Positions 1-12,472 of a stretch of 64,000 nt of DNA are shown piece by piece. The first letter of the stretch is position 1. The number at the start of each line of letters is the position of its first letter. The position numbers and the translations under genes are program-made. The notes below the pieces were generated by a model. The model saw nothing but the letters and a program-made list of their open reading frames with translations. It searched no databases and had not been told where the DNA came from. The DNA is taken from assembly GCF_018831695.1 (NCBI RefSeq), contig NC_056715.1, forward strand, positions 15,466,051 through 15,530,050, read 5' to 3'. Source of the DNA: Puntigrus tetrazona (taxonomy: Eukaryota; Chordata; Actinopteri; Cypriniformes; Cyprinidae).

Positions 1-379
1 GTGTGCTTCTCTTAAAGCCTTTGAACGCCACTTCATGCATCAGAGTCGAAAGATGGAAAGACCGCAAAGACCCATCAGGACGCACGGTAACCGCACGACT
101 CCTGAAGAGCAGACGGCTTGGAGATGAGGATGCTTGTGGTGCCCGTAGGACTCGAAAAGTGCGCGAGGGAGGACGCTGAAGCTGGGGGGGGAAGGGCCCT
201 TGGGCCTCTGCGCTTGTGCAAGTATGCCACCTGCTGGATAATGAGAGAACAACAGCTCGGGTGAACCGCCTGGAAACGCGCTTGCGCCTGGTATCTTGAA
301 ATAAAACAGCAGACATGGAATCATATGTTTCATCTCTCTCTCTCTCTCTCGCGCACACACACACACATACAGTCACCTT

Positions 380-800
380 GCATTCGGTTTGCCTCAGGGA
401 GACGGCCTCTATCAGGCTCCATTGTGTTTTGAGCGCTGAGAGGCCCTTCTGGCAGGCTAAGGTAGAGAGAGGGGGTTAGAGGCCATACTAGAGAAGAGGG
501 ATGAGAGCGATTCAATCGCTCAACAAATGGACCAGGCTAATAGAGGCTGCCTCTGATCCTATCCGACACACAGCTGGGGGCCTTCTAATAAGAAAGGGTT
601 GAAGGGGAGAGACGAGAGAAAGCGAGAGAGAAATAGAAGACGAAAGGGTAAACAGGGACTGCTCTATTGGCCTAATTATGAAGCAGATATAATATTAAGG
701 GTATAAGCTGATGCGCTATTTAGACACTGAAGCATAGGACGGTTACGTGTGGAGATCCTGTAGGAGCTAATCAATGACTGAGAGATTAAATTAACATGGT
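380..800. other. Candidate conserved non-coding island
   Basis: A GC-normal, non-repetitive stretch without a coding frame, between the CT/CA-rich start and AT-rich DNA. It includes TCTAATAAGAAAGGGTTGAA and GCTAATCAATGACTGAGA. Conservation is inferred from texture only. Confidence 0.25.
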
Positions 801-2224
801 AACTCTCTGGTTTCATCCATTGGACCATTGATATTAATGTTTTTGATGCTTTGATTATCTGCAGTAACTTGGTTACTCAATAAAAAGCATTTTAAAAAAA
901 GTATGCGCGCGTGGAATAGCTTACACTGTAAAAGACGTTTGTAATTTGTACAGTAAAAAAGATGACAGCGAGTGCATTTCACTAAAAGTATTGAGCTAAA
1001 TGGCTTTTGGAAGTAAAATTAGCATAGAATTTATAATAGAACCATAGTATTTCCTGAAGAAAACATTATAAGAGGACATTCCCAGAAGTCCTTGTGTGAC
1101 ATCTAATATGATGCTTTGTGTAAATAGTGTTTTTGTTTGTTTATTTGTTTGTTTGTTGTTCTAGTTTTGCTTTAATAATGTACATTAGATTGTTTTGTGG
1201 ATTATTTTCTAGTAATTAGTTAAGTTTTGTGTTATTTTAATGATGTTTATCTACAGTAGGAGTCTTATGTTTTATAGACAGGATATTTAAAAAATATATA
1301 ATATTAAGCAGCAATATACAAAATATTGTTTAAAATTGTATATGTGTGTGTTTGAGAAGGGGGGTGATATATTAATGATATTCTTTATTTAAAATTATAT
1401 GAAACTTTTAAGAGATAAATCAATTTTTTTATATAAAACTGTATAATAAACAGCAGATATTTAATGATACACATCACTTGCTTGCAATTTATGCCGTTAA
1501 AAACTTTTTGTCACATACTTTATATTACATTTAATTTTAAATAAGAGGAACAAAATTAATACAAGATGGCCATAATAATTAAATAATTAGTAAGCTGGTT
1601 GAACTTATTATTATTATTTATCATGTCATGCACAGATCAGTAGATTTTTAACACAAAATTTATAAATAGTACACAGAAATTGGTTAATAGCACACATATT
1701 GAACAACGAGAGAGATGTTATGTATATTATTATTATCATTCATACAGTGCATCACTGCAGTACCATGATTTTTAGCTCTAGCTCATGATATATTTTTGTA
1801 AGAGGGGAAGATAATCATAATTTCGATACACAAGTGCTTATCCTAAATGGTTTGTTTTACATTGCAGCACTGCATTCAGATAAAACTGAATGTGTATTGG
1901 GAAGACAATGGATGGACATTATCATAACACCCAGACTGACCAAAAAAAAAAAAAAAAAAACAGCACAGAGTATCGTACTACCTTCTAATCTCCCAGACAC
2001 GTGTGCTGAAAACTGATACAACCATCCCGATATCGTCTCTGTGTCACTTTCCCTACTACGGTGGTGGTTTTAGTATGCAGTATGTAGTGAAGGATGGACG
2101 CAGGATATCCCTACTCTTATCACACACAAAGAGCTACTTAACATCCACACAGCAGGAAAGCTGCAGGGAAGGAGAGGAGGAGCTTATAACCCATGCACTG
2201 CCTTCATCACCATGTCACTGCAAC

Positions 2225-2230
<6 letters not shown>

Positions 2231-2317
<87 letters not shown>
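2231..2317. repeat. (TA)n microsatellite
   Basis: An uninterrupted TA dinucleotide tract of about 86 bp in the 3' flank of rps6ka5. Confidence 0.95.
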
Positions 2318-2320
<3 letters not shown>

Positions 2321-2385
2321 CATAATGCCATTAATTAATCTCCAAGAGGTGAGATACGATCAAATACACGAGCAGAACATTAAAT

Positions 2386-2640
2386 AATTCCTCGGAGACG
2401 CACACACAGAAAGTCTGTCCCTCCCACTGTGTTTCCTTTGTGTTGGCCATTGTAACAGTTTTGTCCGGACATATGGAGTGGTTTAGGCCGCTGGGACCCC
2501 CAACGGCTCTGGCTTTGTGCCGGGGTCACAAAGGTTGCTGGGATTGTGTTCCAAGCTAATTCCTCCTTTCACTGACTCCAGATCAGAGTCTATAATGATC
2601 TGGGCGGTGCTGAACCAGGGTTAGATTATGGCTGTGACAC
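2386..2640. other. Candidate conserved non-coding island
   Basis: GC-normal block between the (TA)n and (GA)n tracts, with a CCATTGTAACAG (SOX-like) motif, TCTATAATGATCTGGG and GGGTTAGATTATGG (TAATCY-like). No open coding frame. Function is inferred. Confidence 0.25.
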
Positions 2641-2650
2641 CCACAGGGTG

Positions 2651-2653
<3 letters not shown>

Positions 2654-2705
<52 letters not shown>
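2654..2705. repeat. (GA)n microsatellite
   Basis: A pure GA tract of about 52 bp; a (CA)n tract follows 135 bp later, so two different purine/pyrimidine-biased repeats lie close together. Confidence 0.95.
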
Positions 2706-2707
<2 letters not shown>

Positions 2708-2837
2708 GGACCCCCACGAGGGCAGCAAGTCTTTAAATGAAACATTCTTGTGTTTTGCGCTAGGCATCTCCAGACTCTCTCTTTAACTTGTGGTATCAAT
2801 GGCCGGGACACACACACACTCACTCCCACTGTTATAG

Positions 2838-2839
<2 letters not shown>

Positions 2840-2879
<40 letters not shown>

Positions 2880-2884
2880 ACACA
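2840..2884. repeat. (CA)n microsatellite
   Basis: A CA tract of about 33 bp, one CATA interruption, then more CA. Confidence 0.95.
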
Positions 2885-4499
2885 TCGTTTTCCACCTCAT
2901 TTCCCAATTGCAGGCTGAGCAAACATTATAAAGAGGGAAGAGTGCGGGCACTGAAGAGAGCTAGTGTAATTGTAACAATAATGAAAGAGTTGTGAAGTGA
3001 GGCTCTTACTTCCTATGGCCCCTGCATACATCCTCATCTCCACACACTCGCACACAGTGTGTGTTCCTTCTGACTGTGGACGGACGAGTCCTTGCAACAT
3101 TTGCAAATTTCTACAGTTTCTTCCCAGAAATTCAAAACACGTATATACATATGAAATTGTAAATAGGAAATGACACTTTACTTATTTTTATTTTTTTACT
3201 ACTAATGATACCCCAGCATGCAGTGTCAAAAGAATAATTTATGCAGGATAAAAAAAATACTGATAAACTTTGAGGAAGAATAATAACTTTTCTGCCTCTG
3301 AAACAACTTCACCGTGCCTAAAATCCCACAATAATTTATTTTTTATGTAATGCTCTATTTTGTAATTGTTTTTATCTCATTACAGAAGAAAAATAGGTGG
3401 AAAATATGTATATTAAATGCAACATTAAAAATAGCTACTGAAATTAGTCCTAATCGACAAATATATTAACCTTGTAGTCAGATGTGATGAAGTGTCAGTG
3501 GATTTAAAAAACATTAGTAGTAGTAGTATGTTAATGTTATTGTTATTATTATTATTTTTGCCACGTCATGGCTGCCAGGTTGAGGTCACATTACTAGCCA
3601 AATAGCGCTCTGTAAACACAGTACTCTGTAAAGACATTTTTTATTATCATAGAAGAATATTAGTAAGTATCTGTGAAATGCTGCATAGCAATAGGAGCCG
3701 GTATAAACTACAAAAATCATTTCAGCCAGTTAAACAACAACACAAAATATCATAAGGCTGTGTCCACACACACATGGCATTCATTTGAAAAAAATCCACA
3801 GCACTGCATACTTTTTCAGGGTTGATGTGACAAACATACCTGTGAAAGTAATGTAAGTGCATACTTGTGTAATGCTGCATCCACACCGATAGGTGCCAGT
3901 AAAAACTCCAAGAAGCATGTCAACCACAAGAACCATAAAAGTATACCATGTTTGTGGATCTTTGTTAAATTATCATGAGACAAAAGAATAGATTTGTGTA
4001 TTGCTGCATCCAGTATAAACACCGAGCACCGTATAATCCAATAAACAACTGAAAAAATACTAACTCTGCATTCAAAATCTCATATTCTTTAAATTACAAT
4101 TCTTTTGAATATGTACTGCACTGAATGTATTGCATTTTACAAACTTCATATTCCTCTTGTGATGATGACACAAATCCTCCTCCTTTCTCCCAAATCTCTA
4201 CCGTTCACCGTATGACTGGACGTCCTTTAAAGCTAAAGAAAAGAAGAGTTCTGCAAAAGCGGCACGGGGCACCGAGCCATTAACCTTCAGCTGGTGCACC
4301 GCGGCCGCGTCTAATTCTGACGAGCAGAAGTAAACGGAGACATTTCCAACCGCTGATATCACAAAGCCATTCTGACAGATATGCACATACGCGTCACATT
4401 CGCCACAATATCCACGAGTGTTCTCCACTCGGCGAGAGCTCGCGCAATCACTCACAGAGACACTTATATCTGCATGGGAGCGGGGCTGAGTGACTGAGA

Positions 4500-5005
4500 G
4501 AATGAGGGCTAAATTAAGAGCTCTCTCTATTTGCTATTGTTAAAACAGCATTCTGCTGATGAGCTCAACTCGCACGCTTTTAAAAATCATACTTTTCGGC
4601 GTTTTGTTTTTCGATATTATGGATTCACACCGACATCTTTGCTTTACCCCCGAGCCGTTCTCCGTCTCTCTCGCTGACTGTCATTCAAATTCGCGTTCTC
4701 AAGGACCCAGTGCACACAAGGCCCGGGGAATAATAGGCAAACCCATTTATCGGCTGCCTTTGTTTTTTTTATTCCTCTTTCCCCCCTTTGGGAAATTCTG
4801 AGAGGCCATGTTCCATGTAAGATGGCAGCTGTCTCCTGACCATTAGCATTGCAAATGAGGTCAGAAGAGAGGGACCCTCAGCCCAGCATTTAGGGGCCAG
4901 AGACTGGGTCTCAACAAGCCCCATAGACGGGCGTTGAGCGCCGTCCAGTTTTGTCAAAGTGAAGGGTGACTGTTCAAGAGAGTAATTGGTCATTTGCAAA
5001 AAAAA
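4500..5005. other. Candidate conserved non-coding island
   Basis: A 500-bp unique block, with GGCAAACCCATTTATCGGCT, CAGCTG, GCATTGCAAATGAGGTCA (octamer-like) and AGTAATTGGTCATTTGCAAA near its end. The overlapping open frames resemble no known protein. This is the most enhancer-like stretch by eye in the left flank. Confidence 0.3.
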
Positions 5006-5429
5006 AAAAAAAAAAAGAAGAAGAAGTGCACGGCGGTTATTATTACGTGACGCAAAAGAGCTCTGACCAGCATTGAATGGCGAACGGGACGTCGTTTTAT
5101 TTTTGCTTTTGCCAACGAAATCAATTGAACTGACATTTTTGAATTTGCACAGCACAGCACGTGGTGTATTTCGGTTGGTTCCCGCCTGTAAAAAAAAACC
5201 TGTGTACTGTAGTCCTGCGAATTTTATGTTGCTGAGCTTTCTGTGCGAGGTTTGTTCGTTTTCGGAAAAATATAGTATAGTGGCGCGATTGTTCTCAAAG
5301 CCTGCACAGACCACAACGGCCAGCGAAGCAACTCACAGGTGATTGTTCTCCGAACCCTCAGCGAGCGCTATTGTCATGGTAACCGGAAAGTACTTCAAAT
5401 CACAGAGGGCACAGACACACACATCGCTG

Positions 5430-5430
<1 letters not shown>

Positions 5431-5466
<36 letters not shown>
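5431..5466. repeat. (CA)n microsatellite
   Basis: A pure CA tract of 36 bp preceded by an imperfect CA-rich stretch. Confidence 0.95.
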
Positions 5467-5468
<2 letters not shown>

Positions 5469-5544
5469 CACAATAAACAAACTCCAGTGAAGTTTGGTGA
5501 GCACCAAACACTCTAGCTAATCAATGTTGATTAACTTTCCCTCT

Positions 5545-5775
5545 AAATGACACTTAGCCTAATAGTTCGCCAAAAAATGAAAAGTCTGTCATTATTTATT
5601 CACCCATACGCTTCCAAACCTGTCAGGAAGAAGATATTTTGAAGAATGTCGATAACATTGCATATTCGGCCACACAATAGAATTCAATGGGAACCGTTAA
5701 CCAAAATATCTTCTTTTGTGTTGCGCAGATGAATAAAATCCATTCAGGTTTGGAACGGGATTTGACGGTCAAAAC
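5545..5775. mobile_element. Degenerate fold-back MITE copy
   Basis: It contains TAGTTCGCCAAAAAATGAAA, CTGTCATTATTTATTCACCC, AAGAAGATATTTTGAAGAAT and, inverted, AAAATATCTTCTTTTGTGTT followed by CATTCAGGTTTGGAAC. It is the same family as 40,327, diverged. Confidence 0.55.
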
Positions 5776-5849
5776 TGTTGCATAAAGGGTCCTGCTAAAT
5801 ACTGTTTGTACAAGACCGCACGCTGTAATAATCTATAATAATATTTTTA

Positions 5850-6135
5850 GATTTGGCTTTCGCGTTCTCCGGAGGGCCAAAGTGTTTAAAACGGCACCGG
5901 AGTCCACACAAATGACGTTCATTCAAATGCATGCCATGGATCAGGGAAATTGTTGACCTCAAATTACACGGCTAATGTATTCCAATTGGGCAGACACTCA
6001 AATCCACATGAGCAGAGACATAAAGAGAAGCTGAGAGCACAATAGGTTTACGCGGCGGCTCTTCTCACCGATACTGTAACACGCTGCTCACAAAAGAAGC
6101 AGCCGGATAAATCTGATAGCATGCATTGCTTAGGT
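5850..6135. other. Candidate conserved non-coding island
   Basis: A unique block with CATTCAAATGCATGCCATGG, TTGTTGACCTCAAATTACAC and TAATGTATTCCAATTGGGC. No coding signal. Lies between transposon relics. Confidence 0.25.
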
Positions 6136-6401
6136 TGTCTTTACTATGAATAAATATTTCCAAAGAAGCGATGTGAAACTCTTTAGACACTTTGCTGTGT
6201 GTCTGCATGAGTGCAGGCTTTGTGTCGAAGGCACAGGAAGCACAGGGGGGTCGTGGTGACCGGGCCTGGGTCAGCTTTGTCTGTCGAGCTTTCCATCAAA
6301 GGCATGATGGATCTGTAGGGTGGACAGAGGAGACAGACCCAAACAATCTACAAACTTCACTTTTTTCATGAGCGCATACAAAATAACATTTTTGTTTGCA
6401 T

Positions 6402-6695
6402 AATATGTGTGTGTGTGTGTGTGTGTTCTGTGTGTATTTACCACGTATATATATATATATATATATATATAAATACACACACATACAGTCTAATTTTATA
6501 TGAATATAATTAATATTATAAATTAATATATTTAATATACATAAACACAATCAATTTTGAAATTTATATGCACACAGCACACATAAATGTATTATGTAAA
6601 CAAAACTTTTAATTTGGATTGTTTTCTTGACAGCACTAATATATAATATAATAATATAATATATAATATAATATAATATAATATAATATAATATA

Positions 6696-6746
<51 letters not shown>
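6402..6746. repeat. AT-rich block with (GT)n, (TA)n and (AATAT)n
   Basis: GT repeat at about 6,406-6,426, TA repeat at about 6,446-6,470, an AATAT/ATAAT minisatellite-like stretch at 6,640-6,700, and a second TA tract at about 6,702-6,746. Part of it lies inside a hAT-like MITE relic. Confidence 0.85.
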
Positions 6747-6748
<2 letters not shown>

Positions 6749-6769
6749 TAAATAAATTCTACATTTTTG

Positions 6770-7180
6770 TATTGCTTTTGAAAGATGCTGTATTTATGCT
6801 GTATTCAAAGCTGCATTTATTTGATCAAAAATACGGTAAAAACCATAATATTGTGAAATATTATTATTATTATTTAAAATAACAGTTTTCTATTTGAGCT
6901 GGATTTTTAGCAATCTCCAGTCTTCAGTGTCACCCGATCTTTCAGAAATCATCAGAATATGCAGAAATGTCTTTTATTTTTATTTTAGTTTTTTATTCTG
7001 TTGAAAACAGCCGTGCTGCTTATTTTTTCCCCCCAGGATGATATCATGAAATGTCAAAAGGACAGCATTTATTTTAAACAGAAATGTTATGTAAAACTTT
7101 CTATATAAGTATTAAAGCATTGACACATTTCGATGGAAATCCATACGGACCCCAAACTTTTCGGAGTGTATTTCTGTAAA
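6770..7180 (+). mobile_element. Relic of the common TTTGGGGTCAGTA-type DNA transposon
   Basis: AAAGCTGCATTTATTTGATC, CAGTCTTCAGTGTCACC, CAGAAATCATCAGAATATGC and the end CCCCAAACTTTTCGGAGTGT match the family whose ends are seen at 12,473. Further fragments occur at about 8,820-9,065, 24,180-24,420 (minus), 27,995-28,190 (minus), 35,430-35,790 (minus), 37,190-37,715 (minus, with another repeat inside), 47,745-47,800, 53,085-53,170 and 57,545-57,670 (minus). Confidence 0.6.
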
Positions 7181-7479
7181 TATAAAACAACTTAACTGGT
7201 ATTTTCATCATTTATTTAGAAACAGTGATTCATTGCCTCAAAAATGGATGATCTAAGGAAATGCATGAACAAATTTGCACGTACGGTGACATTAACATAG
7301 CAAATATTCTTCATGGCATCTCTAGGCCTCATGAATAAAAGCCACATTTTATTTCACACGTACAGACTTCTTACGCGCTTCTTTCCTGCGTGGCTCTGCT
7401 AAACTGAACAATTTCGTTAGCTACATTACTTTCAAAACGCGAAAAAACACAGAGATCGCGTACAGTTAACCACCCTAAA

Positions 7480-7960
7480 AAATCAGCGGCGCGGCCCATC
7501 TTTCGTATCACCCCTCACACGAGTAAAAGGACACGGCTCTATTTCCCGTTTCGCCTCACCCCTCACCCTGCGACCCACGGATGAGCCATTAGCGTGTGTT
7601 TGTGTGTGTGGGATTGCCATGGGGACAGCTGGGTGTGGGAAGCCAGAGCAAACACGGCGAGGCCTGGACGCTGACTCCGAGAGACTCACAGCGAGACAAT
7701 GGAGAGCTAATGGGGACACATGTAACGGGATTACGGCTCTGGACACCGATGGTGAAGGCTGGGGAGGTGGAGGGGGAGCACATTGGTACACACCTCCCCC
7801 CCGTCCCTGAGAACATCCCACTCAATCACATCCCACTGACACACTCAGCCCCGGCAGGCCCATTCAGAGCCTCCAGGAGCACTCCAACCTGAACGGGCCT
7901 TTCCCACAGAAACCTCTGCCGTCACCGTACGTACTCGGGGCATGACTTTATGCTTGGTCC
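7480..7960. other. Candidate GC-rich non-coding island
   Basis: GC-rich, unique, flanked on both sides by AT-rich DNA. Several overlapping short open frames on both strands match nothing I recognise, which fits GC-rich non-coding sequence. Confidence 0.25.
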
Positions 7961-9454
7961 GAACTTGTGAATGTGGAAAAGCGGCGCTAGGGTTAGGGAT
8001 CCGAACAACACACACACGCACGATCCCAAAATAGCATTACTTAAAAATACATATAAAAACGTAATGCACACAGAGAGAGACTCTTATATTGTATGTTTTT
8101 TTTTAAGGAGAGATACCGCAGGCATCTTGTTTTTTCATGCACCTGTCAAATTATAGATTTTGGGCTATTTTTTTCAGACTAGTGAAAAGAAAACATCCAA
8201 AAGACACCGTTAAGCGTTTGTTTGAAAGCACTTTCTCTTTGTATCAATAGATTCTAAAAGCCGTTTTCTCAAATTAATTTGTTTTCTCCTACACTTCATC
8301 CGGTGTTTAGATTTTCGTTGTAGAAATGCAAACTAGTGCACATTTCATTACATAATTACTCCTTTGCACATTTAAACTTAACATTTTAAAAAACTAATAC
8401 AAAAAATAACTAGGTAAGTATTGTGATAAATATTAGTTTTTTTTCTTTTTACCCTATTCACCTGCAGGGTCTCGTCTTAATTGAATTACGTTAAATAAAA
8501 AAGTCAGGGTGATACTCGAACTATTCAGCCAATTAAGAGTTTATTAAAGGCAAAGGTTGTAGTAAATGGTTTGCTAATACCAAAAAGCGGACCTATGGGT
8601 GTCTTAAAGTGTCTTGATTCTGATCCACTATCTCTCTCAAACTTCACTTCACTATCATAATAAAGACGCAGATAAGAATAAATAAATAAATAAAGTGTGA
8701 CCAGAGAATTTATTTAAATGAAAATACAATATAAATTCTTATACAGTGAAATATTATTGCATATTGACTATTTTCTATGTTTAATATATATTTAATATAT
8801 AAAGTGTATTTTTTTTTCTCTTAAGTTTTTAAGCATCATTCAGTGTTACGGGATCCCTGCTCAAGAAACATTTCTTATTATCATAACATCAAAAACTGTT
8901 GCGATGCTTTATATTTTTGCGACTACTAATAGGTTTTAGGATTCTTTGATGAACTGAAATTTCAAAGGAGTTTTAATATTTTAACATAAATTACTTTAAA
9001 ATAATTTAGCACAGCCTTGCTGAATAACACTAATCATTTCTTTGAAACAAACTTACTGGCCCTGCATACTGCATATACAGAAAAAAAGATTAATTAAAAA
9101 GTGCAGAACTAGTTTGGCATAATATTTCATGAGGCATGTTAATTTTATTCTGTGGTGTCTTCCATTTAAAATGTACACAACCACAAAAAAACATTTCTAA
9201 AAGTAATATCAATGGTATATTTGATTATTCTACGTGCCTGTATTTAAGATTTTCACCTGATTTCTACCCCTTTTTGGGGGTAGATAGTATAGCAACATGC
9301 TATAAAAACGCTCAGAACACCTTAACAACCACTCAGCGACGACCTAGCAACCATCCACAACTCCGTAGTATTGAGACATTGACTTTTGCACTTGCTAGCA
9401 CCGCTTCCATTTTTTTCCCCCAGAAATGTAAATATCTAGTTGACATTTATGATT

Positions 9455-9905
9455 GAGTAGGAGGTCCGGACTAAGCTGCGAGGCAGTCCTTCCTCTCCTT
9501 ATTCTCCCGCAGCCAAATTCCTACACTCCTTCCAAGACACCCAGTCAATTAATAAGACATCGTCTCCTCCCCTTTGCAGCCCCCTGCACAAGAGGCCACC
9601 CAGGAGCGGACGGCCCCGTCTCTAAAGCAGCTTCTCTGGTGGCCCAGAGGAATGCCGACAGGACAGGAGGGAAGGGCCCCGGGACCGAGCCGGAGAAGAA
9701 AAGAAAAAGTCCCATCATTGCTCGCCAGGGTAGCCTGGTCAAAATTTGGGGGGTGGACAATAGGAGATGTAGGTCCTGTGCAGGATTCCTGTATTTCCCG
9801 CCACTGACTCTTCAGCACCTCCCACTTTAGACCCCAAGCCCTTTCTGCTTTCTGTCCTGGTCGGTGCGTTTCGGAGCTTGTTACCCACCCATCTCTGCCC
9901 AAATC
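9455..9905. other. Candidate GC-rich non-coding island
   Basis: A unique GC-rich block ending at the (TA)n tract at 9,931. Frames of 71-125 codons are open on both strands, but none looks like a protein and there are no convincing splice sites, so I call it non-coding. Confidence 0.25.
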
Positions 9906-9926
9906 AGGATCTGTGCATATAGTTTG

Positions 9927-9930
<4 letters not shown>

Positions 9931-10012
<82 letters not shown>
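9931..10012. repeat. (TA)n microsatellite
   Basis: An uninterrupted TA tract of about 82 bp; it lies next to a GC-normal, non-repetitive island ending at about 9,900. Confidence 0.95.
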
Positions 10013-10014
<2 letters not shown>

Positions 10015-10549
10015 TATTTATACAGTTTCCAAACTCAAAAATACATACTAAATAAAGTAACTCTGTTAAAAGTATTAAAAGTTTTCTGTAACATGTTTGT
10101 TCCCCAAAAGTTAGATTTTCAGACAAGTCACGATATTAATAATAACATCAACAATGAGAAGTAGAAAAGGAAGACTGAAAAATTCATATTTCACGTTTTC
10201 CGAAATATGCAATTATTATTAATTGTTGTGGTGTTGTCCTTTGAAAAATCAGAGAATCAGACCATTGCATTGTATCTTTGAGTGCATTATTATATACAAT
10301 AATAATTCTTAATATACAACAGGCAACATCACCATAATAATGATAATAATGTAAAACAAGCATGGAATATTTATTTTACAATTTTCTGACCATTTTTGAA
10401 AGATAAAATTCTGAAAATGCACATTATGTGAAGAAAAGCTATTAAACCAAACCTGAGTGTGTGCATCTGAGGATGATTCTGTGAATATAGATTATATATT
10501 AAAATGTTATAAACTTATGTAATCAATAAAATGACCCTAGTGAAAAATG

Positions 10550-10725
10550 AATGTAATTTTGCACTTTATTTGTGCAGAAGCAGTGCAATTAGTCCAATTA
10601 AAGATCTGCTAATTAATTTCATTGAGCTAAAGTGGGGCTATTGTCAGTATACTTCAGGCACGCTTTAAATACTTTGCATTGAAAGTCTGATATTATTCAA
10701 TGATCATGCGACCATCAAGTAAGTC
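10550..10725. other. Candidate homeodomain-site-rich element
   Basis: A compact, non-repetitive stretch with GTCCAATTAAAGATCTGC, TAATTAATTTCATTGAGC and GGGGCTATTGTC. The density of TAATTA/CAATTA cores is typical of homeodomain-bound conserved elements. Inference from motifs only. Confidence 0.3.
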
Positions 10726-12472
10726 TCGGGTTATCTGTCAGTAAACATGTTAGATACTTGTTAACCTTTTCCTTTCTTTAATAATATTTTCTATAAAACG
10801 TTATTGTAGCCGACCGGGTCATTGAACTGAAAACACGTAAAAAGTGTTATGTTTCTCCCAAAGAGTCAGAACAAATGCACGCAACGCACAGGCTTTTTTG
10901 TGAATTTAAAGGTTTTATTCCATTTGTGACAATTGAAATTATATTACTCTTGTTCAATAAGATATGTATTCAAAACTTTAAAGCCCTTAATATTTTTTTT
11001 TAATAAACATCTCGAACGTACTTTGAAATCACAAAACAAACAGGAAAACAGCTGCTAACAAGACCGGTTAATAAAATGAGCGCACTTCCTGACGTCGCAC
11101 GGACAGAGTTGATTCAACTCCTCAGAGACTAAAACACTCATGCAAGACACTCGGAGTCGCGTTGGTGTCAACACGACGGACTGATAAAAGCAGACGAGCC
11201 TTGAAAATATGCTGTGTTCTATCATTTCAAAAGAACAGAATCCTGAAAACAAAGCGAAGGACGCATCGGCAGGGTTCAGTGTCATACTGTGTGGTGAAGT
11301 ATATGGCTTAGCTCTTACAAAATACATCTCACTATAATACCACTTTATTTTAGTGCTTTTAAGCGTTATAGTTTAATCATAATTTAATTGTATTAAATTA
11401 ATTAATATGAAGAAAAACTCTAGCCCAGCTAGATAACACCTTTTTTTTTTAATGATAAGCCATTCAGGTCTCAACTTGAAATGTATATCTTCATGTAATG
11501 GCTAAATATTAAACATCTAGTGCACAGTGAAGACTAATACAGAGTCTAGAGACAAAACAAAACAAAAAAAGCTCTTATATACATCCCGTGATCGATAGCC
11601 ATCAACACAAACTTAAAACTGTGTAAACAGCGCCCCTTGGTGGCGGCGGGAGGAAACGGAAAAAAAAAGAAAAAAACTTTAAATCAGAGATTCCCTTTGC
11701 AATTGTGCTGGACCAACTGGACAATAAAAACATACGTATTTCAAAACTAAGAGACATTTCAGTGTTTTTAGATAATCACGATCACATTATGTGTATTTGC
11801 GGCAACACCAGAGAAGTTTTACTGACGGTAACATGATCAAACCCATAAGCCCGTAAACAGCAAGAACGTATGCAAACGTACATTTTTGCATGTTTTTTTT
11901 TTTTGGGTGGCTTCGTGGAAAGTGCAATTAAGGTAGACATGGTCCATTTCTACTTCTGACGGGGGGAAAAAAATAAAATGAGAACATAGGATTGTGCTGG
12001 TATTAATATAAATGTAAAGTAACAGAATGACATTTATAAAGGAGCTTCACAGTCTGAACGGCTGGAAGACGGAAGCAGACGGACAAGAACCTAACAAAAT
12101 CAACAGATATTTAAAGACTTTGCTATTTTAAAAAAATAAAGCTTGGTTGTGTGTTGAAAAAGGCTGCGATTTTGCATTGGGTTTTACTGCTACAAATGAT
12201 GACTTTGGTCAAATAAAACAGATATGTCACTTATTTAATTATAAACCCCCCTTTCTGTAGATTCAGGCTGAGCGTCCAAGGCATGGCATGCATGGATGGC
12301 TTCAGAAAGGAAACAGTACAGCGTTCTTCAGAGGAGTCACGCACATCAAAACAACGTATAGAGTCCGTTTTCGTTTAAAACTGTGGAAAGGTATTTTGCA
12401 ACACTATGTACATTTTTAATGCAACTCCAAAGACAAACGTCAAATAAAGACTGTTTGTCCAGGCTGGCTAGA

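Noticed and set aside
2003..2338. Frames made of Ile-Tyr or Thr-His repeats (also at 9,864, 20,451, 38,572, 41,825, 2,626, 30,454)
   Set aside because: They are translations of TA, CA and GA microsatellites.
4769..5314. 181-codon open frame, minus strand
   Set aside because: It crosses a poly-A run giving a Phe run, lies in a unique non-coding block and resembles no protein.
7483..7821. 112-codon open frame, minus strand, with competing frames on both strands
   Set aside because: GC-rich sequence keeps several frames open by chance; no domain or splice evidence.
9453..9902. Frames of 71-125 codons on both strands
   Set aside because: Open on both strands at once, low similarity to any protein known to me, no conserved splice sites.
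11055..11327. 90-codon open frame, minus strand, downstream of rps6ka5
   Set aside because: No homology that I recognise; more likely 3' UTR or flank.
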